Assembly (NCBI GenBank): GCA_018830105.1
Contig: JAHJTC010000023.1
Location: 62,001-126,000 of the forward strand
DNA from: Bacteroidota bacterium
Lineage (GTDB): Bacteria; Bacteroidota; Bacteroidia; Bacteroidales; F082
Reading direction: 5' to 3'
Length of the DNA: 64,000 nt
The position numbers and the translations under genes were made by a program. Position 1 is the stretch's first letter; each line of letters opens with the position of its first letter. Below, piece by piece: positions 34,830 to 44,350 of the stretch. The notes below the pieces were generated by a model that ran no database searches, was not told the DNA's origin, and saw only the letters and a list, made by a program, of their open reading frames with translations.

Positions 34830-37682
34830 ATGGTCAATATTGACAACACTGGAGAGAATTTTAGAAAGGTTCAACGGTCTCTGAAAGGAATCATACTACT
34901 GGTAGTTCTATTGATTTCGGGTATGACAGCAAAATCCCAGTATGGCCCTTTGTATTGGGATTTGAGAAATTACGACAGTCTGCCTGACTACCGCAAAGCC
35001 CTCACTGCCTTTCAGCAACAAGACACGACGCTGGCTTATCAGGTTCTTGATTCGGTTGCTGAGGCATGTCTCAACCGGGGTGAAATCAGAAAGCATTATC
35101 AGGCAGTAAATGAACTGGCTGCCATGAATTTTATCAGCGGAAACTTCAACAGGTCGAATCAATTGTTCGAGCAAAATTTATCGACCATGATTTCCAATTC
35201 AGATAGTTTGCATTATGAATTCGCAATTAATCTGCGTTTTTTGAATTATCTGGCACATTACGGCATAAACAAAACTGCCGACAGATTACACTTTACGCAG
35301 CGACAATATGCTGTCCTGAAAGCTATGAACGACAGCTCGATCATCATGGTGGATTGTCTGGGAGACTTGGGCTTCAGTTATCTGACAAATGGCGACTTCT
35401 CGCAAGCCATCAATTATCTGTATCAGGCCCGAAAGGCTTCCATCCAGGCCGGCCTTAAAGAGCAGCTGATCAGGCTTGAACATACGCTCGTAAACCAACT
35501 GGCTAATAATGAGCCACAGCTGGCTTTTGAGACCTTTGAGCAACAGTATCTAAATGCAGACAGAAAGTATTACAGGGATTCTGTGGTTTTGGTCACCCTG
35601 GCCTATACCCTGGCCGAAAAAAGCCGTTTGCTTCAGCAGGATCAAAAGGCACTAACCTATATCAAAGAAGCTGAAGCTATTGAACAGGCTATCCGGCAAC
35701 AAAATCCCAAGCTTGAGGTTGCCATTCCTTTGTCAGTGGCGGGGATTTATAGCGATTTAGGTCAACAAACTAATTTCGAGGATTATGTGGCTATTGCTCA
35801 GGCGCAATACCGCAAACAAGCGGATAGAAACACCATCCCCGCATTGAAATTATATTTGGAGATTGCCGAGGGATTTCTACCATTTGATGCCGATAGCAGC
35901 TTGAAATACTGTGAAAAAGCCAGCTTGCTGTACCAAGACGATATGGTATCGACAGCCAGAATCAAACTCACCGCACTCGACGCTCATGTCACGAAAAAAG
36001 CTTACGAACCAGCTCTTGATCTTGCCCTTGAATTAAACCGTCTTGACAGTGTATTGGATGATTCGGATCATTTGAAGCTCATGCGTTTAAGCATCACGGC
36101 GCAAAGTGAAATGTACAAGGAGCTTCGGTCTCCTGAAATGGCCGAAGCCCTTAGTGAAAATCTGAAATTAGCCGAGCAAATAATCCGGCGATTGGCCGTG
36201 CAGATGACCGATCCAAAAAGCCTGCTGAGGCTTGCTGCGGATTACAAAAAAATAGCTGCAGCAGCTTTTCTGCTGGCTGAAGACGGGCAGGATGAGTCCG
36301 TTCTCCGGGCTTGGCATTACCTGAATCAGGTCAAGACTTTTCAGCTGAAGATACAGCTGCTAAAATCGCAGCAGGCCGCACAGCTCATTGATACAGCCGA
36401 TTTTTGGCAGCAGAAGTTAACCCTCGAAGATCAGATTAGTACGCTACAGGCAGAAAGAGCCACAGCTTTGTTTCAGACAAATAAACCCAAAGCCGACAGC
36501 CTGCATACTGCACTGCAGGATAGCCGTATAGCATTGCTGATGCTGCATCATCAGTTTGCCGAAGGTATTGAAAGCAGTTCTCAAAAACTGTTTGCCAATA
36601 TGCCTGTTGAGCAGATCCAGCAACAACTTACAAACAAAACCTGTCTGATCGAAGCACTAATCACTGACAGCAGTTATTACCTGCTTTGCCTGCAAAACAA
36701 CACTATTAAACTGCATTATAGCCATGATTTGCCAGCATTAAGTAAAGTCTGGAAATCCTACTACCGCGACTTAAAAACAGGCAATCACACCGAGCGCTCT
36801 GCGCGCGCCCTGGCAGATAAGTTGTTGCTTCCTTTTTCAGCAGAGATTATTGCTTCGGATCATTTGGTTTTTCTGCCGGATGATTTTTTATACAAGACAC
36901 CGATAGCGTTACTGCCTTATTCAGCATCTTCGGATTATTTGCTGGAACATTTGTCCGTCAGTTATCACTATTCCGCTTATTTGTATTATCAATCCGCTAT
37001 TCATAAAACAGAATCGCGTAAGCGCTGGCTGGCTTTTGCGCCGTCCTTTGATTTTTTGGCAGCAGCTGAAACCACTGAATTGCGAAACCTGAACGCCTTG
37101 TCCAAAAACATTGCGGCTTTGCCTCACAGCCGGGATGAAGTTGTTTCAATTGCCAAACTTTTTGAACAATCCAATCATCCTTATCAGCTCTTCACCGATG
37201 ATCAGGCTACGAAGGAGGCCTTTATCAGTCACCTTGAGGGAGCCGACATTATCCATATTGCCACGCACAGCTACACCATGAATGAGCCCTCTGGCCTGCA
37301 AGGATTTATACTCTCACCCGATTCAGCTTTTAAAACAAAAGGCTTGCAGAGCAGTTTTCTACACGAAGCCGAACTTGCCACCATCAGCACCCATGCGGAT
37401 CTTGTCGTATTAAGTGCGTGCAGCTCAGGCATAGGCGAGCTTGCCGAAGGCGAAGGTATAATGGCACTTCCCCGAGCGCTTTTTCAAGCTGGCGTGCCTC
37501 AGGTTGTAGCCAGTTTGTGGCCTGTGAATGATCTGGCTACTGCCCGCCTGATGAAACATTTTTATGCCCGGCTGCTCCGTAACGAATCAGCTGCAGAGGC
37601 ACTGCGGGCTGCACAACTGGATTGCGCCGCAGAAGGAATGCCTGCCATCGATTGGGCCGCTTTTATCCTGCTGGGTTCATAA
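34830..37682 (+). CDS. TPR-CHAT caspase-like protease, secreted/membrane-anchored N-terminus
   Basis: A 950-residue protein: an N-terminal hydrophobic segment (~19-35) that may be a signal peptide or anchor, a long helical TPR-like region (~50-560), and a C-terminal CHAT domain (~640-950). The caspase-type dyad is visible: His813 in 'IHIATHSYTM' and Cys864 in 'VVLSACSSGIGEL', followed by the conserved 'GIMALPRALFQAGVPQVVAS' and 'LWPVND'. CHAT proteases are clan CD peptidases linked to bacterial death, defence and signalling. It faces a sigma-like/anti-sigma-like pair and converges (12 bases) with a secreted-protein operon. The target is unknown. Confidence 0.9.
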   Translation: MVNIDNTGENFRKVQRSLKGIILLVVLLISGMTAKSQYGPLYWDLRNYDSLPDYRKALTAFQQQDTTLAYQVLDSVAEACLNRGEIRKHYQAVNELAAMNFISGNFNRSNQLFEQNLSTMISNSDSLHYEFAINLRFLNYLAHYGINKTADRLHFTQRQYAVLKAMNDSSIIMVDCLGDLGFSYLTNGDFSQAINYLYQARKASIQAGLKEQLIRLEHTLVNQLANNEPQLAFETFEQQYLNADRKYYRDSVVLVTLAYTLAEKSRLLQQDQKALTYIKEAEAIEQAIRQQNPKLEVAIPLSVAGIYSDLGQQTNFEDYVAIAQAQYRKQADRNTIPALKLYLEIAEGFLPFDADSSLKYCEKASLLYQDDMVSTARIKLTALDAHVTKKAYEPALDLALELNRLDSVLDDSDHLKLMRLSITAQSEMYKELRSPEMAEALSENLKLAEQIIRRLAVQMTDPKSLLRLAADYKKIAAAAFLLAEDGQDESVLRAWHYLNQVKTFQLKIQLLKSQQAAQLIDTADFWQQKLTLEDQISTLQAERATALFQTNKPKADSLHTALQDSRIALLMLHHQFAEGIESSSQKLFANMPVEQIQQQLTNKTCLIEALITDSSYYLLCLQNNTIKLHYSHDLPALSKVWKSYYRDLKTGNHTERSARALADKLLLPFSAEIIASDHLVFLPDDFLYKTPIALLPYSASSDYLLEHLSVSYHYSAYLYYQSAIHKTESRKRWLAFAPSFDFLAAAETTELRNLNALSKNIAALPHSRDEVVSIAKLFEQSNHPYQLFTDDQATKEAFISHLEGADIIHIATHSYTMNEPSGLQGFILSPDSAFKTKGLQSSFLHEAELATISTHADLVVLSACSSGIGELAEGEGIMALPRALFQAGVPQVVASLWPVNDLATARLMKHFYARLLRNESAAEALRAAQLDCAAEGMPAIDWAAFILLGS

Positions 37683-37694
37683 AGCTTACTACTT

Positions 37695-38621
37695 CTAAAA
37701 TTCTACCAGGTGAATATTTGCTCCAATTTCCTGAAGATAGTGATATAGCTCCAGCTCCTTTTTTAGCCTGGCTTTGATATGAAAATCTGATCGCCCTTCG
37801 AAAAGCTCCGCTGCTGCCGGGTAGTTACCCATCAATTCATAACACAAGCCCAGACAAACAGCTGCTTCATCCCTGCCCTCTGCTTCGTAGATCCGTTTGA
37901 AAAGCTGACCAAGTTTCACCAATTCATGATCCTTTATCCAGGATCTGGCTTGTTTGTAATCATCTTTTAGCTGTTTGTCCTTCACTTTTACACTGGGGAA
38001 GTCAATCCAGCGATTATCAAATTCAATGAAATTGAACTGATAATAATATGCATTTTGAAATGCTTTGGCGCAATTTTCTTCCAGCTCCTTGAGGGGCATC
38101 GGTTTTTTGCCTGGCTTCTGTTCCGACTCTTTCCGAATACCAACACTATCAAACGCAACAGTGCCATCAGGATAGGTAAAGCCGAGCGCTACATCCAACG
38201 AAGCCCGATTTGTGATCCGCCATTCAAAATAGGGAATCGGGCTGCCAATATGGGTTCCTGACTCAACAAAAGCCACTTCATCGCGCGCGCTGACACTTTC
38301 GGCAGTGTAGTAGCCGCTCACAATCACATCAGCCGAAAGCGGATCGGGCACAGCCTGAAACAGGCCTCCATATATCAACTGATTCAGGTTTGGATTATCA
38401 GTGGGGGCTTGAGTCCTTTTTGTAAACAGCTCCTGAAGTCTTCCGTTGACATCAACAAAATCCTTCGTGCCTCTGTTTTCGAGTGGTTCAAAAAAAATAG
38501 ACGACCCTTTCAGCAAGGTGGTATTTTTCAGCGAATACACGCTAAACTCTTCCTTTTGGGCAAATAAAATGCCGGAAAGAAGAACGAGCAGACTAAAAAT
38601 CGGGATTATTTTTTTATACAT
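37695..38621 (-). CDS. Secreted protein of unknown function
   Basis: A 308-residue protein from the ATG that begins the signal peptide (MYKKIIPIFSLLVLLSGILFAQ). An upstream in-frame ATG (38669) would precede it with a charged, unlikely leader and overlap the neighbouring gene. Residues ~25-190 are mixed beta-rich and unrecognised. The C-terminal ~100 residues contain at least one TPR-like hairpin ('AAVCLGLCYELMGNYPAAAE'). It is the third gene of an operon with two other secreted proteins and is convergent with the CHAT protease gene. No function assigned. Confidence 0.8.
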   Translation of the reverse strand: MYKKIIPIFSLLVLLSGILFAQKEEFSVYSLKNTTLLKGSSIFFEPLENRGTKDFVDVNGRLQELFTKRTQAPTDNPNLNQLIYGGLFQAVPDPLSADVIVSGYYTAESVSARDEVAFVESGTHIGSPIPYFEWRITNRASLDVALGFTYPDGTVAFDSVGIRKESEQKPGKKPMPLKELEENCAKAFQNAYYYQFNFIEFDNRWIDFPSVKVKDKQLKDDYKQARSWIKDHELVKLGQLFKRIYEAEGRDEAAVCLGLCYELMGNYPAAAELFEGRSDFHIKARLKKELELYHYLQEIGANIHLVEF

Positions 38622-38644
38622 TTTTATACTGTTTTTATTGCTTT

Positions 38645-39142
38645 TTATAAAACATGAACCAGTTTCCAACGGGAAGCATCCTGAAAATGTTCAACAGGAA
38701 CTATATCACCTTCTTCATTTACAGCAACATATGCCTTAGTGGCTGCATTCTGAAAAACGACATAGGAGCCGTCGACCATCACGATCCATTTGGTGCGTGC
38801 GTTATTAACCACAAAACGGGAGCGCGCAAAAAACACATCATTTTCCTGCGCATTGTCTTCGAGCAGCCATTCGTAATCACTTTCCGGCTCGTAGCTGTAT
38901 ATATCCATCACCCGCTGAGTCAGGCTCAGCTTATCCTGCACAAAATAGATCATCGGATGATTCGCACCATCACCTAATGGAACGATTTCGCGTCCCAATA
39001 CAAATCCATGATGGCTGTCGATAGCCATAAAGGGCTTGATTTTTTTATCCAGTGGATTAAGCACTTCGGAGCTGATATTGCGTATCTGAGCGCTGGCTGT
39101 AAGGCCAATCAGCAGAAATACCATTCCTAAAATTCTTTTCAT
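38645..39142 (-). CDS. Small secreted protein of unknown function
   Basis: A 165-residue protein. I chose the second ATG because it starts a clear signal peptide (MKRILGMVFLLIGLTASAQ). The mature part (~146 residues) is beta-rich with many aromatic residues ('PMIYFVQDKLSLTQRVMDIY', 'WLLEDNAQENDVFFARSRFV') and no family that I recognise. It is the middle gene of the three-gene secreted-protein operon; the next gene starts 23 bases after its stop. Confidence 0.78.
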   Translation of the reverse strand: MKRILGMVFLLIGLTASAQIRNISSEVLNPLDKKIKPFMAIDSHHGFVLGREIVPLGDGANHPMIYFVQDKLSLTQRVMDIYSYEPESDYEWLLEDNAQENDVFFARSRFVVNNARTKWIVMVDGSYVVFQNAATKAYVAVNEEGDIVPVEHFQDASRWKLVHVL

Positions 39143-39222
39143 ATTTGAAGGTTTTGTAAGATTCTGTCTCAAAAGTTTTCAGTCAGAGGACCGTTGAGAC
39201 AGAACCTTTGGTTTTTATTCCA

Positions 39223-41415
39223 TCAATACTTTAAGGTACGGCTAGCTGTGTATGGTCCTACCTGCATTTCGGTCCAGTTGCCTTCATCATCATATTTAAA
39301 AGCACAATCCCAAAGCTGTTCGGCTTCAAACTCAAAAGTGTCTTCGCTCATATCTCCGCGTGGAACGCCTCCCTGAGCATATGATTCAACAAACCATTGC
39401 TTAAAATTGAGCTTTTGTTCGACCTTAACATTGCCTTTCATCCTGAAATTATAATCCACCTGAAGCGGATTGCCATGTGCATCAATTTCACGGAAGTTAA
39501 TCTCACGTACCATTTCTTCGGCTGATATTTGCTGAACACGTGATGAAAAGAAAGCACCGAAATTATTCTCAACCTCGCCGGTCCATTTCCAATTCGTAAG
39601 CACGCCCTTTTCGTTGATCGTCGCTTTTGTTTCAAACACTGTCTCGGTTCTGTTTCTTTTAGGTTCGATGCCATTAGAAGCCAGCACATCCTTAAAAATA
39701 GCGTTGGCTTTACCAAAATTAGAGGTTCCTGTGAAATAAAGTGTCCCCTCCAGATCCACTTTCAGCTGCACAACTTCATTCGATTCGAACTTACGAGTGA
39801 TATCAGATGCTTCGCCCCTTGTTTGAGCCCTTAAAGGATCATAGGTGTAATTGATATCTGTGGCAGGCTTATTCGAATTCATAAAGCCATCTGCTTTTGG
39901 TGTGGAGATTAACAGGTGGCGGCCGCTTTCGTCGTGATAGGCCGGCTCAAGCTGTCGGGTGATCACCTTTTCTTTGCTGCCATCTTCCATTACAGTTACC
40001 TGATCAGCAGTAACTTCCTTGATCCGTCTTTTGCTGTCAAACTTGATTTTATATTCAATCGGTTCCATACCTTCACGCATAACTACCCCTTCAATCGCTT
40101 TGGGGCTGCCATCAAAATCGTTGAGCGGAAAAAACTGAAACGGATAATCCAACTCAAAAAGCTGGCAAAGGATATCGTTGTGGGCATAATAATCCACAAA
40201 TTTTTTCAAATCGCGGTTGATGGTATAAAACAGCTTTTCATAGCGCTTTGCAGCCACGGGATAAGTATGCACAAAGCTTTTGATCTCGTTATAATTCTGA
40301 AATTTCTTCTGGTCTTTCATGCCGATTATCAGACCTTTGCGATCAGCTTTAGGCAGTTCGCCACGCAACAACAGATTCCACTTCTCCATTTCGTCCAGGG
40401 TTTCCCTGATTTCATGGGTATAATCCTGATAAGCTTTGGCTGCTTTTTCGGGCTCCTCGAGCCAGGCATAGCAAAGGGACAAATTGTGTAAGGCCACCCA
40501 GCGCGACTTTTCAGATGTTGAACCTAAATCGTTCTCCAGTAGATTTACATATTCCTGAACAAAAGCTTTTTCATCAGCATTCAATAACAGTCCTTGTTTA
40601 TTTACAAACACATCAAGCACATCGTCCATCATCTTGGTGGCATCTTTGGCTTCTTTTACCTTTCCCAACTTCATGGGTGTGGCAAACTGGCCAAAACCAT
40701 AAAGCGAAAACACATCCTGCCGAACCCTATTATACGCCACATTGATACCGGCCTTTTCGGAGGCTGTTAGCTCCTCGTCTACCACAGTTACGCTTCCAAT
40801 TCCTCCGGCGGCAGGCGGAGCGACATAATCCTTGCGTTTTTGCGTTCCGGTAATCACTCCCATATTGTTTTCGGCAATGAGTTCGCCCCGGGGAGTTGTA
40901 ATTTTGTAACGACAATTCACAGCATAAGGCACATCAAAATAACCGTTTTTATCCGCTTTCAGTGGCTGATTGTCACTCATCACCGACATGCTACCCTGCG
41001 CCGGGTCATCATTGAGGACATAGATCTCAACAATTACATTTTGCTGATGTTCCGGCTCAGCGATGATATATTCCGGGATAAAAGTCCAGGCGGCAAATCT
41101 GCCTTTATCGTCCTTTATGGCATTGATTGCCTTGTTGGCTTTGGCTACCATATCAGAAGCACTGTTAACTGTATTGGCCACTGCATCGCCGAATGCCCCG
41201 AATTTACTCCCTAAAGCACTGGTTTTTTCTGCCTGGGCTTCATTTCGGGCATCAATTAATTGTTGGTCGGTAGCTAAATAAACATCAGCACCGGTAAATT
41301 GGATACCCTCAGCCGGAGCCTGAAAATAGCTAATCTCATCCGGCCCTTTCATTTTTTGCGCATTCAGAGAAATACTTAGGGAAATCAAACAAAAGAGTAC
41401 ACTTAACTTTTTCAT
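39223..41415 (-). CDS. Large secreted protein of unknown function
   Basis: A 730-residue protein with a signal peptide (1-19). Segments: an N-terminal helical, Ala-rich part (~60-105), an Ig-like or carrier-like part (~110-180, 'ADKNGYFDVPYAVNCRYKIT'), a central helical part (~225-400) including a TPR-like motif ('LHNLSLCYAWLEEPEKAAKA'), and a C-terminal beta-rich part (~410-730) with strands resembling YD/MORN-type antiparallel units ('GNPLQVDYNFRMKGNVKVEQ'). I do not recognise the family. It is the first gene of the operon with the two smaller secreted proteins. Confidence 0.8.
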   Translation of the reverse strand: MKKLSVLFCLISLSISLNAQKMKGPDEISYFQAPAEGIQFTGADVYLATDQQLIDARNEAQAEKTSALGSKFGAFGDAVANTVNSASDMVAKANKAINAIKDDKGRFAAWTFIPEYIIAEPEHQQNVIVEIYVLNDDPAQGSMSVMSDNQPLKADKNGYFDVPYAVNCRYKITTPRGELIAENNMGVITGTQKRKDYVAPPAAGGIGSVTVVDEELTASEKAGINVAYNRVRQDVFSLYGFGQFATPMKLGKVKEAKDATKMMDDVLDVFVNKQGLLLNADEKAFVQEYVNLLENDLGSTSEKSRWVALHNLSLCYAWLEEPEKAAKAYQDYTHEIRETLDEMEKWNLLLRGELPKADRKGLIIGMKDQKKFQNYNEIKSFVHTYPVAAKRYEKLFYTINRDLKKFVDYYAHNDILCQLFELDYPFQFFPLNDFDGSPKAIEGVVMREGMEPIEYKIKFDSKRRIKEVTADQVTVMEDGSKEKVITRQLEPAYHDESGRHLLISTPKADGFMNSNKPATDINYTYDPLRAQTRGEASDITRKFESNEVVQLKVDLEGTLYFTGTSNFGKANAIFKDVLASNGIEPKRNRTETVFETKATINEKGVLTNWKWTGEVENNFGAFFSSRVQQISAEEMVREINFREIDAHGNPLQVDYNFRMKGNVKVEQKLNFKQWFVESYAQGGVPRGDMSEDTFEFEAEQLWDCAFKYDDEGNWTEMQVGPYTASRTLKY

Positions 41416-41756
41416 TGTTATAGGTTTGGTTTTTGTTAAAAGAATTCATTGCAATAATCAGATAAGTCCCCCCGGACTAACTTTATAAGTTAGTTGCATT
41501 AATCACCCAAAAATGAAAAATAAACTCAAAAAAAACTGTTGGTCTTTTGAAAAGGTTTTACAAGGGGAAAAAAATTGGCGATAACCTCAGAAAAAATTGC
41601 GTTCCCTCATGATATCATTACGCTAAATCTATTGTCACTACCCATCACCATAGAAAAAAAAGGTGTACATTTCTTGAAAATTAGCAATAATGCTAACGCA
41701 ATGAAGCCAGCTGCTTCAGGAATCACCAGGAAAGGAATTTATAAAGTTACTGCTTT
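41416..41756. other. Intergenic region with a perfect inverted repeat at 41476-41494
   Basis: A 341-base gap upstream of the secreted-protein operon. It holds ACTAACTT-TAT-AAGTTAGT (41476-41494), a perfect 8-bp inverted repeat ~60-80 bases before the 730-residue gene, a possible operator. A short plus-strand frame at 41575-41760 has no supporting features and is not called. Confidence 0.5.
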
Positions 41757-42227
41757 TTAGATTTGCTCCTTGGTTTTTTGAAGCAAGCGGATGCCGTGCA
41801 TTTCCATCTTTTTATCTACGGCTTTACACATATCATAAATGGTTAACAAAGCCACATTCACGGCCGTAAGTGCTTCCATTTCAACGCCTGTCCGGCCCAC
41901 ACACCTCACCTCCGAACTCACATAAACACCCTGTTCATCCAATTGTGCAACAAGCTTAATTTTATCCAGCAGTAAAGGGTGACAGAGTGGAATCAGCTGC
42001 GCCGTTTGCTTGGCAGCCTGCACACCGGCAATTTCGGCAATGGTGAGCACATCGCCCTTTTTCATCAGGTTATCCTGAATCAGCTTTCGTGTGCCGGCTT
42101 CCAGGCGGATAAAACCTTCGGCTATTGCAGTGCGCACTGAGCTGGCTTTGTCACCAACATCAACCATACGCGCATTCCCCTGGTCATCGAGATGTGTAAG
42201 TTCTTCCATGTGTTTGTCTAAAACCAT
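41757..42227 (-). CDS. moaC: Cyclic pyranopterin monophosphate synthase
   Basis: A 156-residue enzyme of molybdenum cofactor synthesis that, after MoaA, forms cyclic pyranopterin monophosphate from GTP. Signatures: 'HLDDQGNARMVDVGDKASSV' at the N-terminus, 'AKQTAQLIPLCHPLLLDKIK' with the catalytic Lys region and 'VEMEALTAVNVALLTIYDMC' at the C-terminus. The length is normal. No other moa/moe gene is adjacent, so it is isolated here. Confidence 0.96.
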   Translation of the reverse strand: MVLDKHMEELTHLDDQGNARMVDVGDKASSVRTAIAEGFIRLEAGTRKLIQDNLMKKGDVLTIAEIAGVQAAKQTAQLIPLCHPLLLDKIKLVAQLDEQGVYVSSEVRCVGRTGVEMEALTAVNVALLTIYDMCKAVDKKMEMHGIRLLQKTKEQI

Positions 42228-42293
42228 CTAGCCACAAAAATAGTGGTAATATGTCATACTTAACCCAAAGTCTTGCCAAAACTTAAAAACATA

Positions 42294-43241
42294 TTAATGC
42301 AGAATTAATTGATTCTTTCCATCGGTACGATCTATAGTTAGGAGAAAATGTTGCAACAAATCACTTCCCACTTCCATACCAACCGGCAAACTCGAATTCG
42401 TAGAGCGATTGATAGTACCAACACGCGGATATACCATTTCAAAACGATGGTTCTCAAATTGAATTGCAATGGTATCAGCATAAAACCGGCCACTTTTATC
42501 ACTCACAATTTGCGAGGGATCAACAAGATCAAGATTTATCTGTGAGTGGCTTTTACCAGTATCAAAGTACACCAAAACATCCTGACCGGCAACTTCCGCC
42601 TCAAAATAAACCCCATACGGATGGTTATCGAATACTTGAATGGGAAATATTGAGGCCCTTTCGCTGATCAAACCATCAGGAAGCGGTGTGTTAGAAATGC
42701 CCAGTAGACGACTGCGATAGCTTAAGGTAAAACGCTTCTGTTGAAAATACTTCAGCCCAACAATTCCATTGGTAGGCGAAGTAGAAAACACTGACCAATC
42801 TGCGAGGGTGGAAGGCTCGAAATGGAATAAACTATCCAGCAATTGAAACTCCGGCAAAACTATTGAATAAACAATAGCACGCACCTGACCATCAGGAGTA
42901 TAAGTAGGAATAGTGTCCTGAATAATAAAAGGAACACTATCACTAATTGCATTAGTTATCAATATATTACCATTATTTCCAAAATCAAAAAAAAGTGGTG
43001 TTTGAAAGCTGCCAAAGATCACATTAATCTCAGGTATACCAAACTCAGGATGCAAACTGATGGAAACCAGCTCATCGGTTGCATAACCTTTACTTATGGC
43101 TTTTTCATTTGTAGGATATAAAGAATCGTAAAAAAGCAATCGCGTTTGATCCCTAAAATATTGGGCATTCATTATTCCAGGCACGAAACTCAGCACAAGG
43201 ATTAGCGATAAATAAATCAGAATATTTGGTTTTGCCATCAT
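42294..43241 (-). CDS. Retropepsin-like aspartic protease, secreted
   Basis: A 315-residue protein with a signal peptide (~1-27) and two aspartyl-type elements: 'PLFFDFGNNGNILI' (~80-93) and 'DVLVYFDTGKSHSQINLDLV' (~212-231), the second being the retropepsin Asp-Thr-Gly motif. The C-terminus 'LPVGMEVGSDLLQHFLLTID' resembles the conserved G-x-D-xL-x-x-F end of this family. Many Bacteroidota proteins of this kind lack proven proteolytic activity. Its ATG overlaps the stop of the DUF6544-type gene by 4 bases, so the two are translationally coupled. Confidence 0.75.
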   Translation of the reverse strand: MMAKPNILIYLSLILVLSFVPGIMNAQYFRDQTRLLFYDSLYPTNEKAISKGYATDELVSISLHPEFGIPEINVIFGSFQTPLFFDFGNNGNILITNAISDSVPFIIQDTIPTYTPDGQVRAIVYSIVLPEFQLLDSLFHFEPSTLADWSVFSTSPTNGIVGLKYFQQKRFTLSYRSRLLGISNTPLPDGLISERASIFPIQVFDNHPYGVYFEAEVAGQDVLVYFDTGKSHSQINLDLVDPSQIVSDKSGRFYADTIAIQFENHRFEMVYPRVGTINRSTNSSLPVGMEVGSDLLQHFLLTIDRTDGKNQLILH

Positions 43242-44350
43242 TTAAAATTGAAGTTTTCGTCATCCAAATTATATGCCAAACTTGTAATCTCAATTTCACA
43301 CCACTTCCATTGGCCTTCATCCAAATGCCAGATAGCTTCGCACTTTGAAGGCACAGTAATGCCGTTAAAAGTACTGTCTTCCAGCACCCTGATTTCCCAA
43401 AGATACTTTTTTGCATCAGCTTTGTTGCCCATATAACGCATGGCTTCAAAACGCTCAAAATGACCGTCTTTACCAAAATAAAATGTCCCGGAGCCAGAAG
43501 TTCCCCGATAATTCATAACTGCTTTAGACGTTTGAATATCAATTGCCTCCCAAGTAATGAATTCGCTTGTTGCTGCCGATGGAAACCACACAATCTCGCC
43601 CAAAAACCTTTGCAAGGTGCCTTCATCCATTTTCGGGCCGGTTTCGTTGCCCAACGGAATAAACCCATTCATGCGCATCTCCATGGCGCCTTTTCCATCA
43701 TAAAACTTATCGCGCCCACTGACCTGTATAAGCGGATTCATCTTCAGGTCGACAGTCCAGATGAAGCCCGGATGCTCAACATTATAAAACTGCCTGGCTT
43801 GGGCATTGTACCAATTCTCTTGTTCGGGTTTGAGCTTCATTTTAAAATCCTGACTGATTGTTACAGTCGAGGCCCGTTGGCGGCCCACAGCTCCTGTGGA
43901 AATCAGCCAGCTGCGCACGTTTTCCGGTAAGTTTCGGATGTCGGATTCCTGAAGAATTTCCGGTGCCACCAAACGGGTATCACCGGCTACTAAGTTCATT
44001 TCTTTTCTCACTTTTCGCTCAAACTGCTGATTACCAATAGCCACAATTGCAGCAATTAAAATCAAGAAATTCGCAATCATGCCAAAGCGCGCTTCCTGCC
44101 AGGCTGCAATAATCAGCACCGCAGAAATTACAGTGGCGACTAATGCAATGGATGCCCATCCTGATTTCCCTAATAAAAATAAGATACCAGAAAACAGAAA
44201 CAACAGGGTGGTAATCAACCAGAAAACAGCAGCAGTGCTACTTACAATAAAACTTAGCTTGGGCAGGGCAGCAGGAAAAAACCCTTTTACAAAACCTATC
44301 AGGTGAATTAGCCCGTGAAAAAAGAGGAAGATCAGAAGAAGTAGTCTCAT
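43238..44350 (-). CDS. DUF6544-type membrane protein
   Basis: A 370-residue protein. The first ~110 residues form four TM helices ('LLLLIFLFFHGLIHLIGFVK', then 'FSGILFLLGKSGWASIALVA'). The remaining ~260 residues form a soluble domain with 'NLPENVRSWLISTGAVGRQR', 'QARQFYNVEHPGFIWTVDLK' and 'RFLGEIVWFPSAA', which match my memory of the DUF6544 (DUF6920) family. The function of the family is unknown. It is the first gene of a two-gene operon with the retropepsin-like protein. Confidence 0.75.
   Translation of the reverse strand: MRLLLLIFLFFHGLIHLIGFVKGFFPAALPKLSFIVSSTAAVFWLITTLLFLFSGILFLLGKSGWASIALVATVISAVLIIAAWQEARFGMIANFLILIAAIVAIGNQQFERKVRKEMNLVAGDTRLVAPEILQESDIRNLPENVRSWLISTGAVGRQRASTVTISQDFKMKLKPEQENWYNAQARQFYNVEHPGFIWTVDLKMNPLIQVSGRDKFYDGKGAMEMRMNGFIPLGNETGPKMDEGTLQRFLGEIVWFPSAATSEFITWEAIDIQTSKAVMNYRGTSGSGTFYFGKDGHFERFEAMRYMGNKADAKKYLWEIRVLEDSTFNGITVPSKCEAIWHLDEGQWKWCEIEITSLAYNLDDENFNFK

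Noticed and set aside
41575-41760. 61-codon plus-strand frame before moaC
   Set aside because: No start context or recognisable protein; it overlaps the moaC stop region on the opposite strand.
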